A stretch of DNA of 64,000 nt, taken from assembly GCA_019689635.1 (NCBI GenBank), contig JADGHB010000001.1:122095-186094 (forward strand), given 5' to 3'. Every line of letters begins with the position of its first letter. Position 1 is the stretch's first letter. Both the position numbers and the translations under genes were made by a program. The notes below the pieces were generated by a model. That model saw nothing but the letters and a program-made list of their open reading frames with translations. It was not told where the DNA came from and did no database searches. The stretch comes from Nevskia sp. (GTDB lineage Bacteria; Pseudomonadota; Gammaproteobacteria; Nevskiales; Nevskiaceae). Of the stretch, positions 37,701-44,855 are shown in pieces.

Positions 37701-37824
37701 CGGCATCGCCATCGGCACGGTATTCACCCTGTTCGTGGTGCCGGCCATGTACCTGTTCCTGGCCAAGGACCACGCCAAGGAACGGGCGGCGCAAGCGGAG
37801 CTGCCCGAACCCCTGGTCGGTTAA
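34756..37824 (+). CDS. RND multidrug efflux permease (HAE-1 type)
   Basis: A 1022-residue inner-membrane proton-driven pump of the AcrB/MexB family. It has 12 predicted helices, two large periplasmic loops and the duplicated fold. The proton-relay pair in helix 4 is Asp400-Asp401 in GLVVDDAIIVVEN, and the second half repeats the pattern around EVGLVTLVGLISKHGILIV. The N terminus MNFTDLFIRKPVLATVVSLVILVLG is typical. The ATG at 34756 was chosen over upstream codons because of AGGA spacing and this signature. The sequence type suggests the MexK/MdtC-like side of the family, but the substrate range cannot be given. Confidence 0.93.
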   Translation: MNFTDLFIRKPVLATVVSLVILVLGLRALASLPVREFPRTENGQVTITTYYYGASPEVIAGFITQPIEQAVSEAQGIDYLSSTSTNGVSTITATLRLNYDSNRALSEINTKVNSVLNKLPQGTQQPTIVAQLADSIAAMYIGFNSDTLSDNQITDYVVRVVQPKLAAIPGVQQAQLLGGGQYALRAWLDAGKLAAYGLTAQDVYQALQNNNYLSALGTTKGQMVSIDLTANTDLHTVDEFENLVVKQNGTALVRLKDVAKVALGKESYDSNAAFKGKQAVFIAIRVAPDANVLGVIKQVRAVFPDIVAQLPQGLHGEIGFDATKYIDSSIHEVVKTLFEALGIVTLVIFLFLGSLRSVLIPVIAMPLSLIGAFFIMLALGYTINLLTLLALVLAIGLVVDDAIIVVENFDRHLKLGQPPLQAAMIAARELAGPIVAISVVLIAVYVPIGFQGGLTGALFSEFAFTLAGAVAVSAVIALTLSPMMCSRFLRSEHGSNRLVELIDRNFTWFTERYRRLLRALLGAWPTVVTFGAVVLVLIAVMFKMSRSELAPAEDQGYLFHILTGPPDATPQQMKLYSDQTFQVMRATPEFENSFQGNGIGRVNQGFGGIILKPYQERSRKAAQIMEDLQQRSNRIAGAQVFWINPPSLPGPGGGGLPVQFVIGTTAPFSELYEVAQAVLAKAQATGKFWVLDNDLKLDKPQTQVVLDRDKVATLGLSLRDVGGALTAMLGGGYVNYFSIAGRSYKVIPQVEQVQRLNPQQLDDYYLRTADGRTVPASTVISFKTDTVPESINHFQQLNSATIGGVYNGTQGEALATLRQIAKQVLPQGYTIDYAGESRQYVQESGGFAVTLAFSLIIIFLTLAAQFESFRDPLVVMMSVPMAIFGAMAFIFEGFATLNIYTEVGLVTLVGLISKHGILIVQFANTMQERGMSKLEAVIEGATVRLRPILMTTAAMVMGVMPLVIASGAGAVGRNHMGLVIASGIAIGTVFTLFVVPAMYLFLAKDHAKERAAQAELPEPLVG

Positions 37825-37842
37825 GGCGCGGCGTCGGCTGTC

Positions 37843-40629
37843 ATGGCGTCGGCGCCGCTCGGCCCGTTCGCGCAACGCCTGCTGCGCGTCGTCGAGCCGC
37901 TGATCTACGGCCCGCGGGCGCGTCGCGGGCTCGCGGTTTTCCTGATCGCGACCACGGCGGCGCTGCTGGCGCAAGCCTTGCGCCTGCACACCGACGCCGG
38001 CTTCGAAAAGTCGGTGCCGCTGGCGCATCCCTACATGCAGGTGTTCCAGCAGTATCAGGCCCAGTTCGGCGGCGCCGATACCGTGCTGGTGGCGCTGGAG
38101 CGCGAAAGCGGCGAAATCTACGACGCGCGCTTTCTGGCCGAGTTGAAGGCGGCCACCGATCAGGTGTTCTTCATGCCCGGCATCTTCCGGGCGCACGTGC
38201 ACTCGCTGTTCACGCCGGACGTGGTGTATTACGAAGTCGTGGAGGGCGGCTTCGGCGGCGGGATGCGCGTCATTCCGCCCGATTACCGACCCACGCCCGA
38301 GATGCTCGCGCGCATCCGCGCCAATGTCGCCAAGGCCGGACTGATCGGACGCCTGGTGAGTCGCGACCAGCACGGCGCGCTGATCGCGGCCGAAGTGCTG
38401 GACACCGACCCGGCGACCGGCCAGCGCCTGGACGCCGTGCGCCTCGCCCACGCGCTGGAAGACCAGGTGCGTGCGCGTTTCGCCAGCCCCAAGAAGTACC
38501 AATACCGCCTCAAACGCGCCGTGCCGCCTTTCGCCGCCGGCGAGGTGGTGCGGGAGACTTTCCAGCCGCCGCCTTGGGATTTCCGCTGGCGAGGGTTCAC
38601 CGCGACGAAGATCACGGCGGAAGGCCGCAGTGTGTCGGTCAGTCTCCGCGGCCGCGACGTGGAGGTGATCGCCGCCGACAATCCGCAATACGATCCGGAT
38701 CTGAAAATCCACATCATCGGCTTCGCCAAATTGGCGGGCGAGATCGCCGACGCCGCCTCCGGCGTGGTCCTATTCTTCGCCCTGGCGCTGCTCGGCACCT
38801 TGCTCGCGCTGTGGCTGGATTTGGGCAGCCTGCGCCTGGCGCTGCTGCCCTTGTCCTGCTCGCTCGCCGCCGTGGTCTGGGAGCTGGGCCTGTTGAAGAC
38901 GTTCGGATACGGACTCGATCCCTTCGCCATTCTGGTGCCGTTCCTGGTGCTGGCGGTTTCCACCTCGCACGGCGTGCAGTACGTCAACTTCTGGGTCGAC
39001 GAGCTGGCGCAAGGCCGGGGGAGTTTCGAGGCGTCGCGCGAAACCTTTCGTCGCCTGTTCGTGCCCGGCACGCTGGCCTTGCTCACCAACCTCGCCGGCT
39101 TTCTGACCATCGCCCAGGTGCCGATCGGCATCATCCGCGAGATGGCCGTCAATGCCGGCTTGGGCATGTTCGCGGTGATCGTCGCCAACAAACTGACCAT
39201 GCCTTTGGCCTTGTCGGCACTGCGGCTCCGCGACGCCGAAGCGTTCCGCCGGCGGCTGGCGCGGCGCGAAGCGCGTCTTTCGGCCCTATGGTCGCGCCTG
39301 GCCTGCGTCACCGAAAAGCCGGTGGCGGTGACCCTGGTGGCGTGCTCGCTCGCGATCCTGGGCGTGTCCTGGAAGCTGCAGCAAGGCCGCATCGTCGGCG
39401 ACGTGGGGCGCGCGGTGCCGGAGCTGCGGCCCGATGCGGTCTACAACCGCGACGTGCGCGCCATCGCGGCGAATTTCGACCTCGGCGTGGACCTGCTCAC
39501 GCCGGTGGCCGAGGCCGAGCCCAATTCCTGCACCGACTACGCGGCGCTCGCGCAAATCGACCGCTTCGGCTGGCGCATGCTCAACACGCCGGGCGTGGTC
39601 GAGCTCGACTCCATCGCCCACTGGCTGCGCCAGGCCAACGCCGCATTCAACGACAACGCGATCAAGTTTCAGGTGCTGCCGCGCAATCAGAACGTGCTGG
39701 CCTTGCTCAACAGCAAGATCACCACCCAGTCCGGCCTGCTCAACTGGGATTGCACCGCCATGCCGGTCCCCATCTACGCCGCCGACCACAAGGCGGAGAC
39801 CATCGCCGCGCTGACGCAGGCGGTGGCGCGCTACGACGCCGACAATGCGCGAGAGTTTTTCGCAAGCCACCCGGAGGTGGATGCCGCCGATTGCCAGGCC
39901 AAGACCGTCGCACGCCACCGCCTGGGCGCGGCGCGCGAAGCCCAGCGCCGCTACGTCGAACAGCGCCACGCCCTCGGCGTGTCCGACGAACGCCTGCTCC
40001 AAGAGCCGGCCTACCGCGCCCAGGAGCAGGCCGTCGCCGAGGCCGCCGCCGCCCTCGCCGCCCACCGTAAAACCTGCCCGGTGCATTTCGCGCTGGGCCT
40101 GGGCAACCTCAGCGTGATGGCGGCCACCAACGAAGTGGTGCGCGAAAGCGAGCGGTCCACCGTGCTGTGGGTCTATGCCGCGGTCGCGCTGTTCATCTTG
40201 CTCGCCTACCGTTCTCGGGCCGCGCTGGCCGCGATCGTCGTCCCGCTGTTCATGGTGTCGATCTTTTGCAACGCTTTGATGGCGATTTTGGGAATCGGAC
40301 TGAAAGTCGCGACGCTGCCGGTCGTGGCGCTGGGAGTGGGCATCGGCGTGGATTACGGCATTTACATCTACGCGGTGCTGCGCGAGCAGCTCGCGACCCG
40401 CGCCTTATCCTTGCGTCAAGCTTATACGCAGACGCTACGCCGCACGGGCAAGGCCGTGGTGTTCACCGGCGTGTGCCTGACGCTGGGCGTGGCCACCTGG
40501 CTGTGCTCCGGACTGCAGTTCCAGCGCGACATGGGAATGCTGCTGCTGTTCATGTTCACGGCCAACATGCTGGGCGCCGTGGTGCTGTTGCCGGCCTGGC
40601 TGAGATTGCTGTGGTGGCGCAGAGCCTAA
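37843..40629 (+). CDS. MMPL/RND-superfamily transporter
   Basis: A 928-residue membrane protein of the RND superfamily but of the MMPL/sterol-sensing type rather than a drug pump. It has two blocks of about five to six helices, each preceded by a helix and a periplasmic domain. Signature segments are VPFLVLAVSTSHGVQYVNF in the first block and VVALGVGIGVDYGIYIYAVL in the second, the latter with the functional Asp of this family. Relatives export or traffic hydrophobic lipids. It starts 18 bases after the drug pump and is probably the last gene of the TetR-controlled operon. Its 3' end overlaps the convergent DUF445 gene by four bases. Confidence 0.88.
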   Translation: MASAPLGPFAQRLLRVVEPLIYGPRARRGLAVFLIATTAALLAQALRLHTDAGFEKSVPLAHPYMQVFQQYQAQFGGADTVLVALERESGEIYDARFLAELKAATDQVFFMPGIFRAHVHSLFTPDVVYYEVVEGGFGGGMRVIPPDYRPTPEMLARIRANVAKAGLIGRLVSRDQHGALIAAEVLDTDPATGQRLDAVRLAHALEDQVRARFASPKKYQYRLKRAVPPFAAGEVVRETFQPPPWDFRWRGFTATKITAEGRSVSVSLRGRDVEVIAADNPQYDPDLKIHIIGFAKLAGEIADAASGVVLFFALALLGTLLALWLDLGSLRLALLPLSCSLAAVVWELGLLKTFGYGLDPFAILVPFLVLAVSTSHGVQYVNFWVDELAQGRGSFEASRETFRRLFVPGTLALLTNLAGFLTIAQVPIGIIREMAVNAGLGMFAVIVANKLTMPLALSALRLRDAEAFRRRLARREARLSALWSRLACVTEKPVAVTLVACSLAILGVSWKLQQGRIVGDVGRAVPELRPDAVYNRDVRAIAANFDLGVDLLTPVAEAEPNSCTDYAALAQIDRFGWRMLNTPGVVELDSIAHWLRQANAAFNDNAIKFQVLPRNQNVLALLNSKITTQSGLLNWDCTAMPVPIYAADHKAETIAALTQAVARYDADNAREFFASHPEVDAADCQAKTVARHRLGAAREAQRRYVEQRHALGVSDERLLQEPAYRAQEQAVAEAAAALAAHRKTCPVHFALGLGNLSVMAATNEVVRESERSTVLWVYAAVALFILLAYRSRAALAAIVVPLFMVSIFCNALMAILGIGLKVATLPVVALGVGIGVDYGIYIYAVLREQLATRALSLRQAYTQTLRRTGKAVVFTGVCLTLGVATWLCSGLQFQRDMGMLLLFMFTANMLGAVVLLPAWLRLLWWRRA

Positions 40630-41897
40630 TGCGATAACAGCGTCGCTGCCGCGGGATGCGCCAGGTGCTCCATCAACAGCACCTGCAGCTCCCCGACCAG
40701 AAAACCCAGCACCGCGCCGACGGCGATGAGGATCCACTCGTCCTGCTGGAACGCCGGGCGCAAGAGACGCTCGAACTCCTCGGGCGTGAGCTGCTGCATC
40801 TTGGAGACCAGCGTGCGCTCCAGGTCCATCGCGTCGCGCGCGTAAGACTCCAGATGGCGCAAAGTCTCCGGCAGCCGCCGCATGAGTTCCTCGGCCACGC
40901 GCTGCTTGAGCGCCTGATACCTGGCGCTGCCGATGGCGAACACCACGAAGGGCCGCGCCAGCCCGGCCTGCTCGTCCACCATGCGCTGCACGTGCTTGTG
41001 GATCATGCGGTACAGGCGATCCGACAGCGGGCCGCGCAGCACCGCCTCGAACACGTTGCGCGGCGTCACCACTTCCTGCGCGATCAGCCGTCCGTACTCG
41101 GCGGCGACTTCGCGCCGGCGCTTGAGGAACAGACCCTGCCACTCCACCAGGCCGAGATAGCGCGTCGGCTGCTTGGGATGAAAGATCATCTTCAGCGCCA
41201 GCCAGTCGGTGAACCAGCCCACGAAAGCGCCGAACAGCGGCATCACCCAGGGCGAATGCGTGGTCGCCCACACCAGCGCCTGCACGCAACCGATGAGCGC
41301 GCCGAACCACAGTCCACAGTTGCGGATGAAACGGAACTCCTCGCGCCCCGCTTCCAGGAAGATGCGGTTGAGCAGACGCCGGTCGCGCACCAGCGCCTGC
41401 ACCACCATGTCTTCGAGATCGAAAACCTCGTCGATATGATCCTGCAGGTCACGCATGATCTGGCGCACCAGTTCCGGCGATTCGGCCTGGATGCGCCGCA
41501 CGATCGAATCCTTGACGCGCTGCGGCGCCGCTTCCCACAGACCGGGCGAATACTCGGCGGCCACCGCGCGCGTGATCGCGTCCACCGTCTCCAGCAGCGG
41601 CCGCTCCAGCTCCACGGCGATGCGCTGCGGATCGAGCCGGGCGAAGACGTCCGCCGGCGACAGCAGCCGTCGTGTCAGCAGCTGGCAGGAGATCGTCGCC
41701 ATGGTCGCCGCCTTGCGCGGCACGATGCCCTGCCAGCCGAACCAGGGCTTCACGCCCACGAATTCCAGCGGTTCGAACATCATGCGGATGGCGACGATCT
41801 TGGTGAGATAGCCGATCGCCGCCGCGATGAAGGGCATGGACAGATACAGCGGCCAGTTGCGCTGCGCGTCGGCGACGATCTCAGACCAGTTCTGCAT
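40626..41897 (-). CDS. DUF445 family membrane protein
   Basis: A 423-residue member of the DUF445 family. A first helix pair is near the N terminus (YLSMPFIAAAIGYLTKIVAIRMMFEPLEF). A repeat of the same motif is at WVMPLFGAFVGWFTDWLALKMIFHP, and a C-terminal anchor contains WILIAVGAVLGFLVGELQVLL. Between them lie long amphipathic helices typical of the family (for example VKDSIVRRIQAESPELVRQIM). The function is unknown; the structure suggests a membrane-tethered helical tube-like or scaffolding protein. It is convergent with the MMPL transporter gene and stands alone. Confidence 0.87.
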   Translation of the reverse strand: MQNWSEIVADAQRNWPLYLSMPFIAAAIGYLTKIVAIRMMFEPLEFVGVKPWFGWQGIVPRKAATMATISCQLLTRRLLSPADVFARLDPQRIAVELERPLLETVDAITRAVAAEYSPGLWEAAPQRVKDSIVRRIQAESPELVRQIMRDLQDHIDEVFDLEDMVVQALVRDRRLLNRIFLEAGREEFRFIRNCGLWFGALIGCVQALVWATTHSPWVMPLFGAFVGWFTDWLALKMIFHPKQPTRYLGLVEWQGLFLKRRREVAAEYGRLIAQEVVTPRNVFEAVLRGPLSDRLYRMIHKHVQRMVDEQAGLARPFVVFAIGSARYQALKQRVAEELMRRLPETLRHLESYARDAMDLERTLVSKMQQLTPEEFERLLRPAFQQDEWILIAVGAVLGFLVGELQVLLMEHLAHPAAATLLSH

Positions 41898-42008
41898 CGC
41901 CCGTCCCGAGTTTCTATTCTTCCCGGTTTGTTTGTGCCATCCCTGCCGTCCCTAAAGCATGATCTTTCATCCTCGCCGATGGTTGCGGCAAGGCACAAGC
42001 GGCGGCTT

Positions 42009-42659
42009 CTACCGGGCGTGCCAGACCGGCAGGGTATAGGTGAACACGATGTAGGCAAACGCGCGGTGGCTGCCCGAATTGGCGAAATACACCGCGGGAT
42101 TGAACTGGAAGCTTGGCGTCACGTTGCAGGTGAAGCCGACGGTAAAAAAGTTGGCGTCGCCGCTCTGGTAATCGAGCTGGAAACGCCACACCGGATTGAA
42201 ATCGTGCGCCCAGCCGAGCAGCGCCTGCACGTGCTCGTGCACCAGGATCGGCCCGGCCATGAACTTGTCGTGCTCGGTGTAATAGCCGCCCTCCAGGAAA
42301 GGCTGCGGCGCCTGGCCGCGCGTGGACCAGTTGATGAAGCCGGTGGTCAGCAACCAGGGATCGCGCTGCACCAGACCCAGTTGCATCCCCAGCACCTGCT
42401 CGTTCGGCGAGAAGCCCTGGAAAGCGGCCACCTCCAGCCAGGAGGTCACACCCAGCTCGGCCTGGAGCTGGTAGGGATTGCCAATGTGTCGCGACTGCGC
42501 TTGGAAACTGAGCGACAGCTCGCCCTGCGGTTGCAGGTCCGGGGTGACGATCTGGCTCAAGCCCTTGGTCGTCGCCCACAGCGGCGCGCCATAGAACACC
42601 AGCAACAGCGCGGCGCAGCGAAACTGCGCGCGCAGGATTCCACGGGTCCCCGAAATCAT
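42009..42659 (-). CDS. Putative outer-membrane beta-barrel protein
   Basis: A 216-residue exported protein. The N terminus has a hydrophobic signal segment ending near GAPLWATT. The remainder alternates aromatic and polar residues in short strands (TTGFINWSTRG, FLEGGYYTEHDKF, FQLDYQSGDANFFTVGFTCN) and ends in AYIVFTYTLPVW. This fits a small outer-membrane barrel, similar to proteins annotated as transporters or hypothetical. No family name is certain. The ATG at 42659 is preceded by AGGG. It is separated from the DUF445 gene by 111 bases and follows tRNA-Phe on the same strand. Confidence 0.6.
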   Translation of the reverse strand: MISGTRGILRAQFRCAALLLVFYGAPLWATTKGLSQIVTPDLQPQGELSLSFQAQSRHIGNPYQLQAELGVTSWLEVAAFQGFSPNEQVLGMQLGLVQRDPWLLTTGFINWSTRGQAPQPFLEGGYYTEHDKFMAGPILVHEHVQALLGWAHDFNPVWRFQLDYQSGDANFFTVGFTCNVTPSFQFNPAVYFANSGSHRAFAYIVFTYTLPVWHAR

Positions 42660-42793
42660 CGCGCACACCCTGTGCGGTTCACTGCATGATTGCTTGTGCG
42701 CGCAGCCTAACGGATCGGCAACGAAAGCTCTATGTCACCCGCCACGGACGGCAGTACCTTGCGTCACGGCGCGAGCAAGCATTCGATTCGGGA

Positions 42794-42869
42794 TGGTGGC
42801 CAGGGACGGAATCGAACCGCCGACACGGGGATTTTCAGTCCCCTGCTCTACCGACTGAGCTACCTGGCC
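42794..42869 (-). tRNA. tRNA-Phe (anticodon GAA)
   Basis: Reading the minus strand, a 7 bp acceptor stem (GGCCAGG/CCTGGCC), a D arm beginning GCTCAGTCGG, an anticodon loop CTGAAAA with anticodon GAA, and a T arm with GGTTCGATTCC are all present. The CCA end is encoded. The 76 base length is standard. In Pseudomonas a tRNA-Phe likewise follows the asmA-mutY-yggX block, so the synteny supports a gammaproteobacterial origin. Confidence 0.97.
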
Positions 42870-42952
42870 TTCCGTGGGAGGAAACGCAACGAAAGCGCCG
42901 GAGGGCTCAAGCCCGCCGCGCCGGCGCGAGCGCATTTTACACGAGTCGCGGG

Positions 42953-43225
42953 CTAGGTCTTGGGCGGCACGTAGTGCGTGGCGGCCAGCTCGCCGCCGCC
43001 GAAGAAATATTTTTCCATCTCCTCGGCGAGAAACTTGCGCGCCTGCGGATCGGCGAGCACCAGGTGGTATTCGTTGATCAGGCGGGTCTGGTGCGCGAGC
43101 CACTGCTGCCAGGCCTGCTTGGACACCTGTTCGTAGATGCGGTGACCGAGCGCGCCGGGCAGCGGCGGACGCGGCAGGCCTTCGGCCTCGATGCCGAGCT
43201 TGACGCAGTGGACCATGCGGGTCAT
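42953..43225 (-). CDS. yggX: Oxidative damage protection / Fe(II) trafficking protein YggX
   Basis: A 90-residue YggX protein, the small cytoplasmic factor that protects iron-sulfur proteins from oxidative damage and is proposed to move Fe(II). The family start [17 protein letters not shown] contains the conserved Cys7. The body has [27 protein letters not shown] and ends near EKYFFGGG. Its ATG overlaps the mutY stop by four bases, the classical mutY-yggX coupling of Gammaproteobacteria. Confidence 0.96.
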   Translation of the reverse strand: MTRMVHCVKLGIEAEGLPRPPLPGALGHRIYEQVSKQAWQQWLAHQTRLINEYHLVLADPQARKFLAEEMEKYFFGGGELAATHYVPPKT

Positions 43226-44283
43226 GAGTTTGGCGAATCTCGCAGTTGGCGCAGCAGCGCGGCGATCGGCCTGGGCAGACCCGGTCGCCGACGTGCGCTT
43301 ATGCTAATCCAGCGCAGCGCCTCGCGCTCGCGCAGCCGCGGCTCGGCGCCGTTGGTGCGCAGCCGCACGGGCTGCAGTTCCAGCTCGAAATGCGTGAACG
43401 CGTGGCGCAGCGCGGGCAGCGATTCGCCGAGGCGCGCGTGCAGGCCGTAGCGTGTGCGCAGGAACTCCTCGGCCTGCACCTGGCCGTCCTCGATCATGGG
43501 CAAGGACCACAGCCCGCCCCACAGGCCGACCGGCGGGCGCCGCTCGAAGAGCAGCGCGCCGCGGGCGTTTTCTACCAGCAGCAGTCGGGCGTGTCGCAGC
43601 GGCCGCACGCGGGACGGACGCGGAGCCGGAACATCGGCGACGCGGTTGGCGCGCCGCGCCGCGCAGTCCCTGCGCAAAGGACAGCGCACGCAGGCCGGAG
43701 CGCGGGCCGTGCACACCGTGGCGCCGAGGTCCATCAAAGCCTGGGTGTAATCGGCCAATCGTCGCCGCGGCAGCAGCGCTTCGGCGAGCGCCCATAATTT
43801 CCTGTTCACCGCCGTCGCGCCGGGCCAGCCGGGGATCGCGCGGTAGCGCGCCAGCAAGCGGCGCACGTTGCCGTCGAGGATGGCGTGCCGCGCGCCGTAC
43901 GCCTGCGCGAGGATGGCGCCGGCGGTGGAACGGCCCAGCCCCGGCAGCGCGCAAGCCGCCTCGAGGCTGCGCGGAAACTGGCCGCCATGGCGCGTGACGA
44001 TCTCGCGCGCCGCGCGATGCAGATGGCGCGCGCGGGCGTAATAGCCCAGCCCCGCCCACAGGCGCAAGACCTCATCCAGATCGGCGGTGGCCAGCGCGCG
44101 CACGTCGGCAAAGCGCCTCAGAAAACGCCGGTAGTACGGAATGACGGTGGCGACCTGGGTCTGCTGCAGCATGACCTCGGCGATCCACACGCGGTAGGCG
44201 GTGCGCGGATGCTGCCAAGGTAGATCGCGCCGGCCGTGGCGATCGTACCAGGCGAGCACCCGCGCGGCGAAGCTGGCGCTCAT
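43222..44283 (-). CDS. mutY: A/G-specific adenine glycosylase MutY
   Basis: A 353-residue base excision repair enzyme that removes adenine mispaired with 8-oxoguanine or guanine. The catalytic Glu is in [11 protein letters not shown], and the helix-hairpin-helix is [14 protein letters not shown]. The catalytic Asp lies in [13 protein letters not shown] 4Fe-4S cluster is bound by the C-x6-C-x2-C-x5-C set beginning CTARAPAC. The C-terminal NUDIX-like domain carries [13 protein letters not shown] for 8-oxoguanine recognition. It overlaps yggX downstream and the SRPBCC gene upstream by four bases, so the four genes from the AsmA-like gene to yggX are one operon. Confidence 0.97.
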   Translation of the reverse strand: MSASFAARVLAWYDRHGRRDLPWQHPRTAYRVWIAEVMLQQTQVATVIPYYRRFLRRFADVRALATADLDEVLRLWAGLGYYARARHLHRAAREIVTRHGGQFPRSLEAACALPGLGRSTAGAILAQAYGARHAILDGNVRRLLARYRAIPGWPGATAVNRKLWALAEALLPRRRLADYTQALMDLGATVCTARAPACVRCPLRRDCAARRANRVADVPAPRPSRVRPLRHARLLLVENARGALLFERRPPVGLWGGLWSLPMIEDGQVQAEEFLRTRYGLHARLGESLPALRHAFTHFELELQPVRLRTNGAEPRLREREALRWISISARRRPGLPRPIAALLRQLRDSPNS

Positions 44284-44855
44284 CGCTCGGCGCCGGCGGA
44301 GTCCGAGGCACGCGCCAGGCGCTCGATGCCCGCGCCGGTGCGCATCGCCTCGTCACGCAGCATGCGCTCGATCAGCCAGGGACCGACCAGCGGCGGCAGC
44401 CAGAACGCGGGTTGCAGCTCCGCGCTGAATTGGAGACGGGTCCTGGCGCCGTCCGCGGCGAAGTTCCACTCGGCGTGGCCCGAGCGGAAATCGCCGCCCG
44501 GTAGCAGCACGGCGTGCAGCGCGCCGCCGTCCGGCCGCGGTTGGCTTGTCACTTCCTGGAACTGGTGCAAGCTGCGGCAGTAGAACAGCACGCACAGGTG
44601 CAACTCGGTGTAAAAGCGTGGCGCACCGTCACGGCCAGCCGGCAGCCGCTGCACGCGTTCGACGGCGGGATTGATCGCCGGCAGCCGGGCGGGATCGGCG
44701 AACACCGCGAAGCTCGCCTGCGCGGGCGCGTCCAGCGTCGCGCGCAGCGCGACGCGCAGCGTGTCGCCCGCGCGCGCCACCTGCACGGAGTCCAGCTCGG
44801 CCGCCGCGGCGGCGCACGCGCAGGCCAACAACGCCAGGCCACAGGCACGCCGCAT
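44280..44855 (-). CDS. SRPBCC (START-like) family exported protein
   Basis: A 191-residue protein with a signal peptide (ACGLALLACACAAAAA) and a START-like helix-grip domain: LRATLDAPAQASFAVFADPARLPAINPAVERVQRL is the usual polyketide-cyclase/SRPBCC opening. The C-terminal helix is GPWLIERMLRDEAMRTGAGIERLA. The ATG at 44855 shares one base with the stop of the AsmA-like gene, and the 3' end overlaps mutY. The same gene sits beside mutY in several Beta- and Gammaproteobacteria; its ligand is unknown. Periplasmic location is inferred from the signal peptide. Confidence 0.78.
   Translation of the reverse strand: MRRACGLALLACACAAAAAELDSVQVARAGDTLRVALRATLDAPAQASFAVFADPARLPAINPAVERVQRLPAGRDGAPRFYTELHLCVLFYCRSLHQFQEVTSQPRPDGGALHAVLLPGGDFRSGHAEWNFAADGARTRLQFSAELQPAFWLPPLVGPWLIERMLRDEAMRTGAGIERLARASDSAGAER

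Noticed and set aside
34575..40070. A very long open frame (over 1800 codons) in another frame across the RND genes
   Set aside because: It has no recognisable protein features and covers two clear RND genes; long shadow frames are expected at this GC content.
42686..43450. Open frames with the peptide RNRTADTGIFSPLLYRLSYL
   Set aside because: This peptide is the antisense translation of tRNA-Phe, a frequent database artefact.
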